Source: Silene latifolia
Lineage: Eukaryota; Streptophyta; Magnoliopsida; Caryophyllales; Caryophyllaceae
Direction: 5' to 3'
Assembly (NCBI RefSeq): GCF_048544455.1
Contig: NC_133530.1
Coordinates: 16,979,748-17,043,747, forward strand
Length of the DNA: 64,000 nucleotides
Positions 50,475 to 62,708 of the stretch are shown here, piece after piece. The translations under genes and the position numbers were made by a program. Position 1 is the stretch's first letter. Each line of letters opens with the position of its first letter. The notes below the pieces were generated by a model. The model was not told the DNA's origin. It saw only the letters and a program-made list of their open reading frames with translations, and did no database searches.

Positions 50475-51026
50475 TTACCTCTCCTTTTTAGGAAGACTGT
50501 CTATCTGAGTTCTTACCACCATAATTTTCAAGCTCATCAATTGATTAGTTCCGTAGCAACTTCCTTCATAGTTGGCCTTTTCTCTTTTCAACCTCAGACA
50601 CCAGTTTACTAGATTCGCAACTTCCTTCGTAGTTGACTGATCCTTGACTGAATGCAACACAACTACCTACCACCACCGAGTGATGAAATGAAACTAGGGG
50701 GATTATATAAATCTGAGTCCTTACCACCACTGTTACCATCATCGTCTTTTGAGATTCCCACAAGAAGATACTCACAATCATTTTCCTGATCACAGGATGA
50801 CTTAACGTCATGCCAAGGATGCTTGTTCGTTCTTTTGATTCCTTCTAACTCCGGTGCGACTTCCTTCTTGGTTGGCCTGTCCTCTCCTTTCAAGTACAAA
50901 CACCATTTAGCTAGATTAGCCACTTTCTTTATTTGCTCAATATCTCCTTGACTGTTTCCTATGTTTTTGTCAATGATATCAAACAATCGGCCTTCTTTCA
51001 TCTTAAGAAGGAAGTGCATATCAAGG
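50475..51026 (-). pseudogene. WAK kinase C-terminal remnants
   Basis: 50663-51026 encodes the last ~120 residues of a WAK kinase (MHFLLKMKEGRLFDIIDKN ... FISSLGGGR), highly similar to the end of the gene at 46581. Its upstream part is replaced by a copia LTR starting at 51027, inside the codons for CLAMHFLLK. 50475-50660 holds a second, more degenerate kinase fragment (KEVANLVNWCLRLKR). Together they indicate tandem duplication of WAK genes followed by decay. Confidence 0.85.
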
Positions 51027-51576
51027 TGTCACGGTCCGGTACTTTTGCCGGATCGTGGCGCGCACCCTTGCCCGACTCAAGACAAGATGCAAGCGACAAG
51101 GATCTTCGTACTAGTGAAGGATCGCTCACTAGCACAATACTCGGGTCTCGGCAACACTCGACATGCAACGAGAGCGTCAAGCACTAGTGTTTGTCAAACA
51201 CTAGTGCATTCGTAATCGGTCTCGGGTGTGTGAGTCGGGATCCTAGTGTCGATCCCACAAACACGACTTGTTAGAAAAGTGAAGGCAAAGAGTCGTTCAC
51301 AACAAAGCAATAACAAGCAACACGAAGGCACAAGGTAGGAAGCATATTTTCATTCACTAGTACTCCTTAAAGAGGAAAATTTGATATTTACATCCTGGTA
51401 GCAGGAAACATTGAAATTTCAAAACTAGTGTAGAATAGCGATATACCTATTTATGGAAAGAAAAGCTATTCTAAAACTATGCTAGACTAAGAAAGTGTTT
51501 ACCACAAATGTACAAGGAAAATGAAATTACATAAGCATAAATAAAGCTAAGGGTTCGAAGTGTGCGGATCGTCACA
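51027..51576 (-). repeat. Copia LTR (550 bp)
   Basis: In element orientation TGTGACGATCC ... GACCGTGACA, with canonical TG..CA ends. A polypurine tract (ggtgggggagag in reverse complement) directly adjoins its inner side at 51577-51588, marking it as the 3' LTR. Outer flank caagg. I found no matching 5' LTR. Confidence 0.85.
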
Positions 51577-51587
51577 CTCTCCCCCAC

Positions 51588-53262
51588 CTAATCTGTTGCC
51601 ACCCTCGGCAATACAAAAATCTTGAATGGTGCTTCAATGACACATTCTCGGTGAGCTCTAACTGTCCCTGCAGTGTAAGTGAAACCATACCGCGAGAAAT
51701 CATCTATAAAAGTGATAAAGTACTTTTCACCACTCCAAGTTGGAGTGTCAAAAGGTCCACAAATATCGGTGTGTATAATCTCTAATAGCTGAGAGCTCCT
51801 TGTAGCTGATTTCTGTACTGTATGTTTAGTCTGCTTACCTTTAATGCAGTCTACACACACATCTAAATCATTAAAATCCAATTGAGGTAGAATTTCATCT
51901 TTTACCAACCTCGTTAACCTTTCTTTGGATATGTGACCTAGCCTTTGATGCCACAAGTAAGCTGATTTTTCATTCGATGCACTACGTTTAATACCTTGAC
52001 TCTCAACAATAAATAGGGAATCAGAAAATTTAACATCAAGATTGAACCTATAAAGTGAATCAATCAAAGTACCACTACCATAAAAGTATTCATTACGGTA
52101 CATAGAAAATACACCATGTCCAAACTTAAAGTTAAAACCTAAATTATCCAATTTACTTAATGATACAAAATTTCTAGCACAATCGGGTACATAGAGACAA
52201 TCTGTAAGATCTATATGACAACCAGTGTCTAAGATTAATCTGTAAGTCCCGATGCCCTCAATGCGTGCTTTCATCCTGTTTCTCATGGATACAAACTGTT
52301 CAGCTCCTTTTATGGGTTGGATCATATGATATCCCTGTTTAATGTGAGAAATATGAGTAGTTGCACCAGAATCTAACCACCAAGTATTATTAGGTACTTC
52401 TATAAGATTTGATTCAAAGCAAACAAAACTATAAAGTTTACCTTTCTTTTCAAACCATGCCTTCCTTTTAGGACAATCCTTCTTGAAGTGTCCAGGTTTC
52501 TTGCAAAAGTGACACTTCTTTTCTTTCTGGATCGCACTTTCAGGTCCTTTAAAGAAAGACTTTCCCTTCTTACCATTACCCTTTTTACTCGGTTTAACCT
52601 TGCTGCTGCTGGCACCATCATGACTTAAGAAATGAACAGTTTGATCTTTCATCTTCTTTAATCTCCTCCTGTATAAGCATGGCTTTTAACTCTTGATAGT
52701 TCCATTTATCTTTAATGGTGTTATAGTTCAACTGAAACTGGTCAAACTCATAAGGTAGAGAGTTAATAATGAATTGGACCAAGAAAGTATCACTTACGTC
52801 CATTCATAGAGTCTTCAACTTTGCTGCCAAGTTAAACATGTGTGTCACATGATCATGAATCGGTTGAGACCAGTCAAACCTTTTAGTAGTTAACTCACTC
52901 ATTAAACTACCAACAATTGACTTATCAGCTAAATCCGACTGTGAACACTCTTTTACTTTAAGCATGAATTCCCTTGCTTTCTCAGTTTTAGGCATGGAGG
53001 GCTTAATGTTATCAGCCATTGTCATCCTCATGAGATGTAAACCCAACCTGTTAGATTTCTCCCAAGCTTGATAATGACACTTTTCGACTTCGGAGCTTTC
53101 AGGTGTAATTTTTGTTGGTTCCTCATCTGTCAGGATGGCAATGTCTAAAGCTATTATACCCAGTGTATACTTGATCTTTAAGGCCCACTCATCATAATTA
53201 AGCTCATTGAACTTTACAAAAGAGTCAGCAGATGCAAACAAATTTGGAGATGCTGCAATCAT
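51588..53262 (-). pseudogene. Copia gag-protease-partial integrase (deleted element)
   Basis: Gag of the UBN2/retrotran_gag type (FVKFNELNYDEWALKIKY), an in-frame TGA near 52804, a frameshift near 52630, gag zinc knuckle CHFCKKPGHFKKDC, aspartic protease motif WWLDSGATTHIS, pre-integrase WHQRLGHIS, and the integrase start (HTDICGPF, FIDDFSRYGF). The frame then jumps to about 28 unrelated residues and stops beside the polypurine tract. The rest of integrase, reverse transcriptase and RNase H are deleted, so the element would have depended on other copia elements. Confidence 0.85.
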
Positions 53263-53809
53263 TTATACATGTTACCAATTAGTGCTTTGAAAAACTATCA
53301 TACAGATTCAAATAATTATATAAACTTTTATACATGTATTTAAATGACCTTTGGGCAACACTTAAATACAAGTAACCATCATTGAGGCTAATGTATACTT
53401 TAACAATTAATTATAACACACATGAATCAAATAAGAATGCTATCTTTGGATATACATACTATTAGACCCACTTTATGAATAATTAATCCTTTCATATTAT
53501 CAACTATATTTAGTGACCCACCTTTGGGTGATCTCCTAAAATATAGATGACAAAAAATAATAATTGATCAATCAAACTATAATGTCATTTATACATCTCT
53601 TTTAATCATGATCAATTGATAACTTTTATTTTTTAAATGTCTAAATAAAATATAACAAGGTCACTTTGGTGACTAACATGTGATATACAAAATAAACATT
53701 TAAACTTAATGGTAAATATGTCATCATAATTTGTTAATAATTCATAACATGAATTTACCCCATATCTTTAATGTGACTGCTCTTTCTGATTTTATAATTC
53801 AATCTTACA

Positions 53810-54030
53810 TACTCCCTCCTATTCTACATAACCGTCCCATTGTGAAAATGGCACAAGAATTAAGAAAGTGAGTTTAGACCACACAAAACGGACAATGAGA
53901 CAATTATGTGAATAGAGGGAAATGGAATTGAATTTGGACCACACAACACTTACCAAAAATAGACAATGGGACAGTTACCCGACTAGACGGAAATGGACAA
54001 TGGGACGATTATCTGGAATAGGAGGGAGTA
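53810..54030. mobile_element. Stowaway-type MITE, 221 bp
   Basis: Starts tactccctcctattc and ends gaataggagggagta: inverted ends with TA at both termini. Internal gacaatgggacagtta repeats. Confidence 0.85.
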
Positions 54031-54057
54031 TTATCTACAATCCGTAATGATAACAAA

Positions 54058-54394
54058 TACTTCCTCCATTCTTGTTTGATGTTCCCATTTGCTTTTGGTG
54101 GAACAACCAAGGCAAAATGGATTAAGAGCAAGTGGACCAATTTTTAGCAATAAAAAAAAGGCTAAGCTAGCAAGTGGGCCGATTTTTAGCAATAAAAAAA
54201 GACTAAGTTAGTGGGGTATAGATATAAGTAGGATTAAGTGGGCTAATATATGGTATATAGTGTAAATATGTAATGGCAACAAGGACCATTTGGTCATTTT
54301 TTAGACCCAAAAATAGAAAGAAACCAAATGGGAACATTATAGTGAAATGGCCTAAAAAGGAAAATGGGAACATCAAAGGAGAATGGAGGAAGTA
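54058..54394. mobile_element. Stowaway-type MITE, 337 bp
   Basis: Starts tacttcctccattc and ends gaatggaggaagta, with TA termini. Internally a direct duplicate ttttagcaataaaaaaa is present. Only 27 bp from the preceding MITE. Confidence 0.85.
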
Positions 54395-54417
54395 CTATAA
54401 TCATGAATCAAACAATA

Positions 54418-54600
54418 GGTCTTGGTATAGACGGGTGGGGTGTATAAACGGGTAAAGACCTCTAATAAAATGGGTAGAAGGGACAAGGTGGGGTACCCCC
54501 ATGTGCTTTCCACTTTATGGCAAATGGGTATTTTGTGAAGAAAAATGGTATCCGTCTATATATATAGACGGATAGTGTCCGTCTATAATGAGAATTTGTG
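54418..54600. mobile_element. MITE-like repeat, family 1 copy c
   Basis: Shares acaaggtggggtaccccc, atgtgctttcc, aatggtatccgtc and aatgagaatttgtgt with the copy at 43412. Confidence 0.7.
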
Positions 54601-55160
54601 TGAATCAAATTATAGAGGCAAAAACAAATTAATATAAGGAACATCATTTCATGGTTTTTAATGATCCATAAATTGCATTGCTTATGCATTATGGGATTTG
54701 TTTCAACCATTAAATGCAATGCATGAATACTGTATAAATAAAGAGGCCATAAAATGAAACAATTTCTTTAATTTTAAGGAATCTATGTACTGCAAATAGA
54801 GGAGAATATTTGCCAAGAGGGGAATATGCCAACACACAGTAAAAAAAAATAAAGAATACCATGATTGCATTCCAATTATCTCTATTGCCCTTTTACGAAC
54901 AGGGATCATCACCAAAAAAATTAATGCTTACCATAATGAATCCACCCATGAATCCATGATCATATTAATAACAAACTCTTCTTAGTAAACAGCGGAAGCA
55001 CCAATTAAGAACATGACGGAAAATTAGTATTAAGTGATCAGGCAGGGGTATCAAAATATAAGCAATAAAATTTTCAATGTCATAATGGCGTGCGAACATA
55101 ACATCATGTAAATACAATTTAATTTGTATAATTTTTAATGGGTAAATTAATCAAATCTAT

Positions 55161-55177
55161 AAGGCTCTGATACCAAA
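55161..55177 (-). other. Copia-type primer binding site
   Basis: Reverse complement reads TTGGTATCAGAGCCTT, the initiator-Met PBS motif. The adjoining candidate LTR would begin tgtaagataaac on the plus strand, which does not match the LTR at 51027. It may belong to the gag at 53262 or to another element. Confidence 0.6.
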
Positions 55178-55453
55178 TGTAAGATAAACTTTATGATTTC
55201 AATAATGAAATTAGTCTCAAGATACAATATAGATTTGAATTAATTTAACCCTAATACAATTAATAGACGAAATAAAGGACTAACCTTGGTCCATGTCTTG
55301 CAACGCACTCAATACAATAAGAAGTATGTGACGATTGATTCTCCTCCTTAACCCCTTTCCTTTATGTTTCTTGATGATGGAGAAGAAACCGTCTTTGCAC
55401 CCTTTCACTTTTCTTTTAATGTACGTATGTCTGTGTTTTGTCAGGATGAATTA

Positions 55454-55715
55454 TACTCCCTCCATCTAACTCCACTTTACAAGTTTCTTTTATCACGTTT
55501 GCCAACGCAACTTTTACACGATAAATATCATTAGCTGCGTATTTGCAAAAATTATAAAAGTTAGATATTTTTAATGTACTCTTAAAGACGAATCAAATAA
55601 GATCCCACATGAATATATTTTCACTTATGTATCGAGAGAAAATTGAAGTTGAATATCCGCTTGTGAATAGTGCGCAAAATACAAAGTTGCAAAGTGGAGT
55701 TAAATGGAGGGAGTA
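55454..55715. mobile_element. Stowaway-type MITE, 262 bp
   Basis: Starts tactccctccatctaactcc and ends ggagttaaatggagggagta, with inverted ends and TA termini. Confidence 0.85.
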
Positions 55716-56209
55716 ATTATGATAATTTTCTTACTGTATCCTATCATATATATATATATGATGGGTTACCTACCTTTTCGCAAAAATAAAATCGTTCGTA
55801 CCTTTTCGTGAAAGACGATTTATTAGGGTAAGGTAAGAGGGAATAATAATTCCCGGACTTTAATTACATTAATCGGGACCGATCCATTATGATACCGTCT
55901 TTTATATTAAAGTCTCAGTAAACTTAATTTTTATTAAAATCCAAAATAAATAGGTCATACGAATATTATTAATTATTCTAACACATTTATGCTCGACAGT
56001 TCACATACTTGAGAGTACTCCACTCCCGTTGTTTCTTTTGAGGGACAAAATCATTGAAGGGTCCAACTCCAATAGAGGGTTGAGATTGACCGTACTTTCA
56101 CTTGATGACGTTTGATGGCTGACGATATGTACACGCATACAATTTATAATTTTTCCACCTCCCATCCACTATTTTCTTTCCATTGTTTATGGGTACGGAT
56201 ATTAAGGAG
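55716..56209. other. Noncoding stretch
   Basis: No gene recognised; a short TA run lies near 55750. Confidence 0.5.
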
Positions 56210-56380
56210 CACAAATTCTTGTTTGTGACGGATACCATTCTACCTCACAAAGTATCCATTTTTTCTCTCTCTTCAACACTATTTACGTGGTCCCCTTTTT
56301 CCACTAACCCATTTTGTTACCATTTTATCTCACAAAATATCCGCCACAAATGATAACCCGTCACAAGGGAGACCAATTGA
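56210..56380. mobile_element. MITE-like repeat, family 1 copy d
   Basis: Near-identical layout to 49816-50015 (gacggataccatt ... acccgtcacaagggagacca). Confidence 0.8.
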
Positions 56381-57099
56381 TTAAGGAGATGAATAAAATA
56401 AGGATAAAATAACTTTTATAAGTCTGAGAGTATTTTTGTGCCACGTGGCAGTATGAGTGAACCTCTTATGGATGATATGACAGTCAGAGTTATTTACCGG
56501 ATTCGTTTATATCGACGACGTTTTAGTAAACGTCGACGACGTTTTTCCAAAAAAAGACGACCTTGCCCCTGCTATCTCACTTCACCATTTCTCTCTATTC
56601 TCTCTAACTCAAAACTCACCTTCAACAACATTCAACTTCCACCAACATTCAATCCATTCAGCCACCACCACTACCACACCCCCGCCGCTTCTACCACCAC
56701 TGCCCTGCCGCCGACACCCTGACCTGCCGCCGACACCACTCACCTGCCGCCGGTGACAAAGGTACGTTTTTTTTTTTTTTTTTTGTTAAATTAGTTTAGA
56801 AATTGAAATTAAATAGTTTTCTTTCCCTTATTGTTATTGTAAATCGATTAAATTGATTGGATTTTGTTTTAGAATTGAATTAGTTAGTAAAGACTAAATT
56901 AGGTTATGTGTTAGCTTTTTATTAAAATTAATTGAATTAGTTTAGAATTTGTTAGTTTTTCTATTAAAATTCATGTTAATTAGTTGTTATTATGTAAATT
57001 TTGGTATTGTTATATGTTGTTTGCGAAATATAGTTGATTGGGATTGATTTTTGAGTCGAAATTTGTTGTTGTTAATCGGATTGGGAGTGAATTTGATGG

Positions 57100-57470
57100 G
57101 TTTTAAGGCCGAAACCACGGCCAAACGTTGGAAATGGAGGTTTGGCCGTGGGTGAAACGTTGGAAATCAACGTTCCACTGCAGTGCAACGTTGGAATTGG
57201 AGGTTTGGCTGCGGTCAAACGTTTAATTCTCACGTTTGACCGTGGTCAAACGTTGGAAAAAATTGTTTGGCCGTGGTCAAACATCCATTTTCATTGTTTG
57301 CCCGCGGTTAAAAAAAAAAAAAAAATGTTTGGCCGCGGTTTAAAAAAAATAAAAATGTTTGCCGCGGTAAAAAAAAAAAATGTTTAGCCACCGTCAAGTA
57401 AGGGATTTTTTTGTTCAACCGCGGTCAAAGAAGGGGTTTGTTTTGTTAGTCCGCGGTAAATTAATTTTTT
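57100..57470. repeat. Left subterminal array of MULE (gtttgaccgtggtcaaac type)
   Basis: About ten near-copies of gtttggccgtggtcaaacg / caaacgttggaa. Many are near-palindromic (gtttgaccgtggtcaaac). Matches the array at 62200-62540 at the opposite end. Confidence 0.85.
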
Positions 57471-57571
57471 TTTTAAAAAAACCGTGTTTTATGCTATTAT
57501 TTGTCGATTTTTGTTACTTTATATGATATTTAGTCGATTAACGTGTTTTCTAACAACTTCCAATTTCCTAA

Positions 57572-59448
57572 TGCGGATGGCGGATCGAAATGAGAGAGGA
57601 AAGGCAATCATGAATGCTCGCTCCGCCTAACATACACGACCGTCATCGGGGCGTTATGTTCTGGTCGAAGCGTCGTTCTGGTTAAGCGAGGCCCCAAGCA
57701 GCCCACCCCACTTCGAGAGACGTCCGGAATGGTTATGATGCCTACTCCCGGTCACGTCGTTAGCGAGTCGGAGGAGCCGAGGTCTCGAGAGGTTCTTTGG
57801 TAGTTACCAGCATGATAGAGAGGATGAGCGTCGGATGACGGTTCAGGGGAGGAGGAGGAGGATGTTGGAGAGTATGTGGTCCAACCGAACCCTGCACCGC
57901 CGAGAGTGTTGAGTCCGAAGTTGGGCGGGATAGGAGTGGACGTTATTCGAGTGTTAGAGAGTCCTCTAGCACCGATAGGTCGAGGAGGCCGAGGAAGGAT
58001 AGTTCTTGGATCTTGAGAGAGCCCGTTCCTGGTGGTCCTAGGAACATTAGCACCCTCTGAGTTTTGGTGGTCACGTTGCGTTCAACAGTTGGTCGGACCC
58101 TAACCCGGAGAATATGAGGTCGTGGATCAAGCTCTACGAGAGGCCGAAAGTGCGAGGAGATTAGGAACATGGTTCTCGAGGGTGTTGCGGCTAGGGTACA
58201 AAGGCGGCGGGCTTGGGGTTTTGAAGGAGTGTTTTACCACCGGTCTAGATGATAACCTCCTTAGTGCTTTTATCGAGAGGTGGCACCCGGATACTAACAC
58301 TTTCCATATGCCTTTTGGAGAGATTAGTATCATGCTCCATGATGTCCAGCATATTCTTGGGATACCTGTTAGTGGTGATCGGGTTCTTGTGGCCGGTTCG
58401 GGCGAGGATGATGTGGTGGTTTGCGGGGCAAGATTGCGAGGTTTTGGATTTCCCGAGTCCGATGTTGTACCACCGCTCTACAAGAATGGCGGTATACTAA
58501 CATCGGAGTTGAGGCAGGTTGTTTACCTAGGGAACGAGCATGACTCGTTACGGGCTTACCTCTTGATGTTCTTGGGTGGACTCTTTTCATGGATAAGAGT
58601 GGTGATAGGGTGTCCGCTCAGTTGTTGCCCTTGTTTGATAGTCTTGAGCGGGTTGGTTCATATGCTTGGGGTGCGGCTTGTTTGGCTTACTTGTACCGAC
58701 AGCTAGGGATAGCATCGCGCCGAGATAGTGCTGGTGTTAGTGGGTGTCTACCGTTACTCCGGGCGTGGATATCTGAGTACTTTCCCAGGTTCCGAGCCGG
58801 TCTTTGGATTCTTTTTTAGGACCGTCCTCTTGTTGAGGGTTGGGCCAACTTGCCTTGGAGTAAGGGCGAGTCTCGTACTTTTGATTGTATCGTCATACTT
58901 TGGACGATCTTAGGGCGAAGCATGTCCGATGGTTGCCTTACGGGAACCGTCCTCGGGGAGCTTGCAGAGTATCGCTTTACTCGGGTTTTATCGGACATCT
59001 TGATATAGTAGAGCCGTACCAGCGGATCGGTGCATGCGTCGATTTGGGTACCGTCAGGATGTCCGGTCTCGATGCCTATTGCGGTGAATGAGTATCGGCC
59101 CGCGAACGCGCCTTACGGGTTGGACTTGGGCAAGAGCCCGATAGGACATGGATGTCCGAGATATCCATCATACACCTCAAAACCTGTCAAAGAAAGCATA
59201 TTTGCCTTTCGAGTGTACTAAGGGATACATGGCTTGGTATGCAGAGCATTCACACCCCTACCTTTATCCCCCCTCACACCGCGTCCATTTTCGGTCTGTC
59301 GAGTTTCATGAGGAGCTAAGTCGCCCTAGCTGTTAGTCGTAAGTTGAAGGATGTCTTCCAGCAAGATGATGAGGAGACCGAGAGAGAGACTCTAGAGGAT
59401 TTGTTTGCGGGGATGCGTCCTTACTATGCAGACGTGTATGATGACTAG
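57572..59448 (+). pseudogene. Plant mobile domain (PMD) gene of the MULE
   Basis: The clearest stretch is 58150-58590: LKECFTTGLDDNLLSAFIER, WHPDTNTFHMPFGEISIML, DVQHILGIPVSGD, YLGNEHDSLRAYLLMFLGG. It shifts frame near 58590 into KSGDRVSAQLLPLFDSL and GAACLAYLYRQLG, RAWISEYFPRFR. These are hallmarks of the plant mobile domain (aminotransferase-like family; MAIN/MAIL relatives and transposon proteins). A likely start is near 57572 (MADRNERGKAI), broken by a stop after about 20 codons. The end reads DLFAGMRPYYADVYDD, stop at 59448. At least four frameshifts. In host PMD proteins the role is silencing or genome stability; in transposons it is unknown. Confidence 0.75.
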
Positions 59449-59734
59449 TTTCTTTTTATATTCTTATGTTTTTCTATTTCGTTGGATTATGTATGTTTGG
59501 ATGATGTTTGTATGGTTTTTTTAGTATCTTTGTATGGATAATTTTTATGTTTTATTTTTATTATTGTTTGGAGACGGTATTTAAGTAAATGCAACGATAT
59601 TTAATTAAATGACTTTAAACATAATTTAATTAAAACATTCATTAATTGAAATACAACGACATTACATAAAGCACTTAAAATATGATTAAAACATAAACCA
59701 CTTAAAACATAAATTCAAAACTAACAAGAACACC

Positions 59735-59826
59735 CCATTCCCTAAACCCTAAACCCTAAACCCCATACCCTAAACCCTAAACCCCATACCATAAACCCTA
59801 AACCCTAAACCCCAAACCATAAACGA
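59735..59826. repeat. Interstitial telomere-like repeat
   Basis: About ten units of the plant telomere repeat ccctaaa, with interspersed ccccata variants, between the converging stop codons of the PMD gene and the transposase. Confidence 0.9.
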
Positions 59827-59866
59827 TTATTACTTAAAACATAACATAATTAAATAACTATCGAAC

Positions 59867-62708
59867 TTAATTATCTTCCGATGATGAAGACGACGATTCC
59901 TTATCTTCTTCATGGTCATCTCCCTCGAACACCATTCCCGCATAACTATATAATCTGTCTCTCGGCCTCGCTGGGCGTGCGATATTACCCGGAATCCACA
60001 ATGACCGTCATCTCCAACATCCACCCAACCATCGAAGTGGCCCCACAAAACCTCAGGTATACCCCACCGTTTGACCCATGTTGATATAAAGCCAATGGTA
60101 AAGTTCATTCCCAAAGGAGCAGGAGTTCCGATTGAAATCACCAATTCTTTGTTGAACCTGCATTTGTTGAGCAGTGAGTACTTGGTGTCCCGAACTTCCT
60201 TTCGCATGCTCAAAACCCGACCTGTTTCTAGTGGTTGAACCTCTTGGACGACCTTTCGGGTGCTCATTAATAGGGGGTGGCAAAATCTCTTGGTCCTCCG
60301 GTCTTTGGAAATCACGCAACAAGTCTATGGCCGCCCTTAGTTTAAGGTCACTTCGTGCCTCATATCATTCGCTAATTCATCCCATAAATCACCGTCATTT
60401 TTCGGCATTTGTTGAGGAATATCATACACCAATGTCTTCCAAAAGACATGAATATCCTCGAGATGGACCCTCCTACCTTTTCCGTGCAAAGATACCAAAT
60501 TGCATGCACAAGGTAATCCATGAGTCGTTCGCATCACGTGTCGGCATCGATCATGCAATCCGATACCCAAACCAAGGCCTCTAGTAAGTTATTTCTCCAT
60601 TAACTCTATGGCCTTAGTAGACACGTTTCCTTGCAATAAGGAGAAAGTACGAGATGTTCTCCTAGGTTTACTCATTTCATCTTCGAGTTCTTTCTTAATC
60701 TTCGAGTGTTGACTTTCAAGCATGCCGTGGATACGGGACCACATGGAGTCAAGTGTGAGATGCTTTGACTTCAACCAAGCCTTCAATAGAGAATGTGTTG
60801 ACTCAACACGGGAAGTTGCCGTGTTTGCAAAATGTAAGACCTCGTTTGTATAGCATAAAGCGAACTTCCCTGCGTGTGGACCCCAAGCTGTCCGTACATA
60901 ATCCACCATTTTGGGCCACTTACGTTGGAAACACTGCCACGCACGCTGAAACGATTCCTCGGTGGTTGAATTGATCACCTTAAACCAACCGGATTCATCA
61001 TTTGAGATGACAAATTTCCTCATACTTTCAGTTTGGTATGTGGTCAAGGCTTTTGCATTGACGACTTTGTTCACATGCCATCTACACAACAAATGCTCAG
61101 CCTGGGGAAATACTTGCTCAAGAGCGCTGATCAAACCCATTTCCCGGTCGGTGACAAATACAGCAGGGGACGCAACTCCGGTGGCATCTAAAATCGCAGC
61201 TAACTTTCTCAACAGCCACTGGTAATTCACGTCATTCTCCTTAGGAATCATCGCACATGCAATTAAGAAGGACGATCCCGTGGGTGTCACACCAACCATC
61301 TCAATGAGTGGATTACGGTAAATGTTGGTTTTATAAGTCGAATCCATGAGGACCACATAAGGATAAGCCCGGAACAACTTAATCGCTTCAGGATGAGCCA
61401 TGAAAATGTGAGTCAACTCTTTTGACTCCTCGGAAGAAATCTCGTAGAAGTGGACGTATTTGCCGCCACCGCTAGAGCCAACATTTCCGAGCGGTGTTTC
61501 TTTCACCCATTTCTTCTTTCTTAATTTTCCTTGTTTCATTATACAGTTGGGTGCTTGACGGTTGAGGTTTATCGGGGGATCTCAAATGAAGACCATTTTT
61601 AATATCACTCGGTTGAACCCCGGCCAATGTTTGTTGCCTAACATATGCCTTCTCTTCCGCGTCCAATCCCGCAAAGTGCCGATCCCCGTCCTTATAAACG
61701 GCTACGTTGTGGTTGTGTAGTCCACCACCCTCGGAGGTTAGAATGTTCCACACCATCGTCTCCTTATCATTTTTAGACACGAAATTTTGAACGGCACGAA
61801 TACGAAACTTGCATGAACACTTCTGCGACCTCCTTGGCTTTTCAAGATCGTCCGTTTCTTTTGGTTTACCATGTCTTTTACATCGAAAATAACTTGCCAA
61901 CAACCCGTTCTTTTTCCTATTTTTAGCTCCGTTATTTGCTTTAACCAAAGCAAACCCATTCTCGAATGCGATTTTCTGAGCCCAATTGAAAGCATCGTCA
62001 CGCGTTTCGAAATCTATAGTAGTCTCGAACAACGGGTTGTAATCAATTGGATTCTCGCCAAAATCCTCCCACGATTCTTGTTACAAGCAATAAGGACTAT
62101 AGTAAGACAATAAAAAGGATTAATAAACAACATAAGTTGCGTAAAACGAAAGAAAAACATGTAAAAACGAGTAATTCATGCCTAAAACATTGAATTCCAA
62201 CGAGACTCAATAAACGACCGCGGCAAAACATTACTTTCCATCGATCAACCGCGGACGAACAACGCAATACAACTTTAATCCGCGGCCAAACAATGAAAAT
62301 CAACATTTGACCACGGCCAAACAACGAAATCCAACGTTTGACCACGGCCAAACATTGAATTCCAACGTTTGACCACGGCCAAACATTGAATTCCAACGTT
62401 GGACCATGGCCAAACGTTGAAATCCAATGTTGGACCATGGCCAAACGTTGGAAATCAATGTTTGGTCCGTGGCAAACGTTGGTTTCCAACGTTTGGACCG
62501 TGGTCCAACGTTGGTTTCCAACTTTGGCCATGGTTCATCTTTCGGGGGACATTTTTCAGATTACGCAACAAATTCTAACATTCGCTACTATTAAGTTAAT
62601 ACGTCAATTAATTCAACTATCGAATAGAATGAACGATGCGCAAAAAAAAATTGAAAAATTAAGCAAATGATTAAGTTGTTTACATACCGTTGAATCGAGA
62701 TCCGACAT
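59867..62708 (-). pseudogene. FAR1-like MULE transposase with OTU-like C terminus
   Basis: A likely short first exon lies at 62708-62688 (MSDLDST); its phase to the main exon is uncertain. The main part enters near 62076 with FGENPIDYNPLFETTIDF. Domains: FAR1 DNA-binding domain (FRCKRHGK, KCSCKFRI, LHNHNV); MULE core with Asp in LMDSTYKTN, Asp in FVTDREMG and Glu in SRVESTHSLL; SWIM finger (GLPCACNLVSLH); then GDDGHCGFRVIS, the nucleophile motif of OTU cysteine proteases. The original C terminus is acidic, ending SSSSEDN, stop at 59867-59869. Frameshifts near 61510, 61475, 60590, 60320 and about 59910. The DDE residues are all present, but the gene as written is broken. Confidence 0.83.
62200..62540. 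repeat. Right subterminal array of MULE
   Basis: Repeats of about 32-36 bp: gtttgaccacggccaaac / attgaattccaacgtttgac. Opposite end of the same element as the array at 57100-57470. It lies in the leader intron upstream of the main transposase exon. Confidence 0.85.

Larger units (their letters stand above)
53263..55160. other. Copia leader region packed with MITEs
   Basis: 53263-53809 is AT-rich with no gene. Three MITEs occupy 53810-54600. 54601-55160 is AT-rich with no gene. Confidence 0.6.

Noticed and set aside
56438..56722. 94-codon ORF with Arg-rich start
   Set aside because: It crosses the MULE terminus and TIR; the Arg codons come from the cgacgacg TIR motif.
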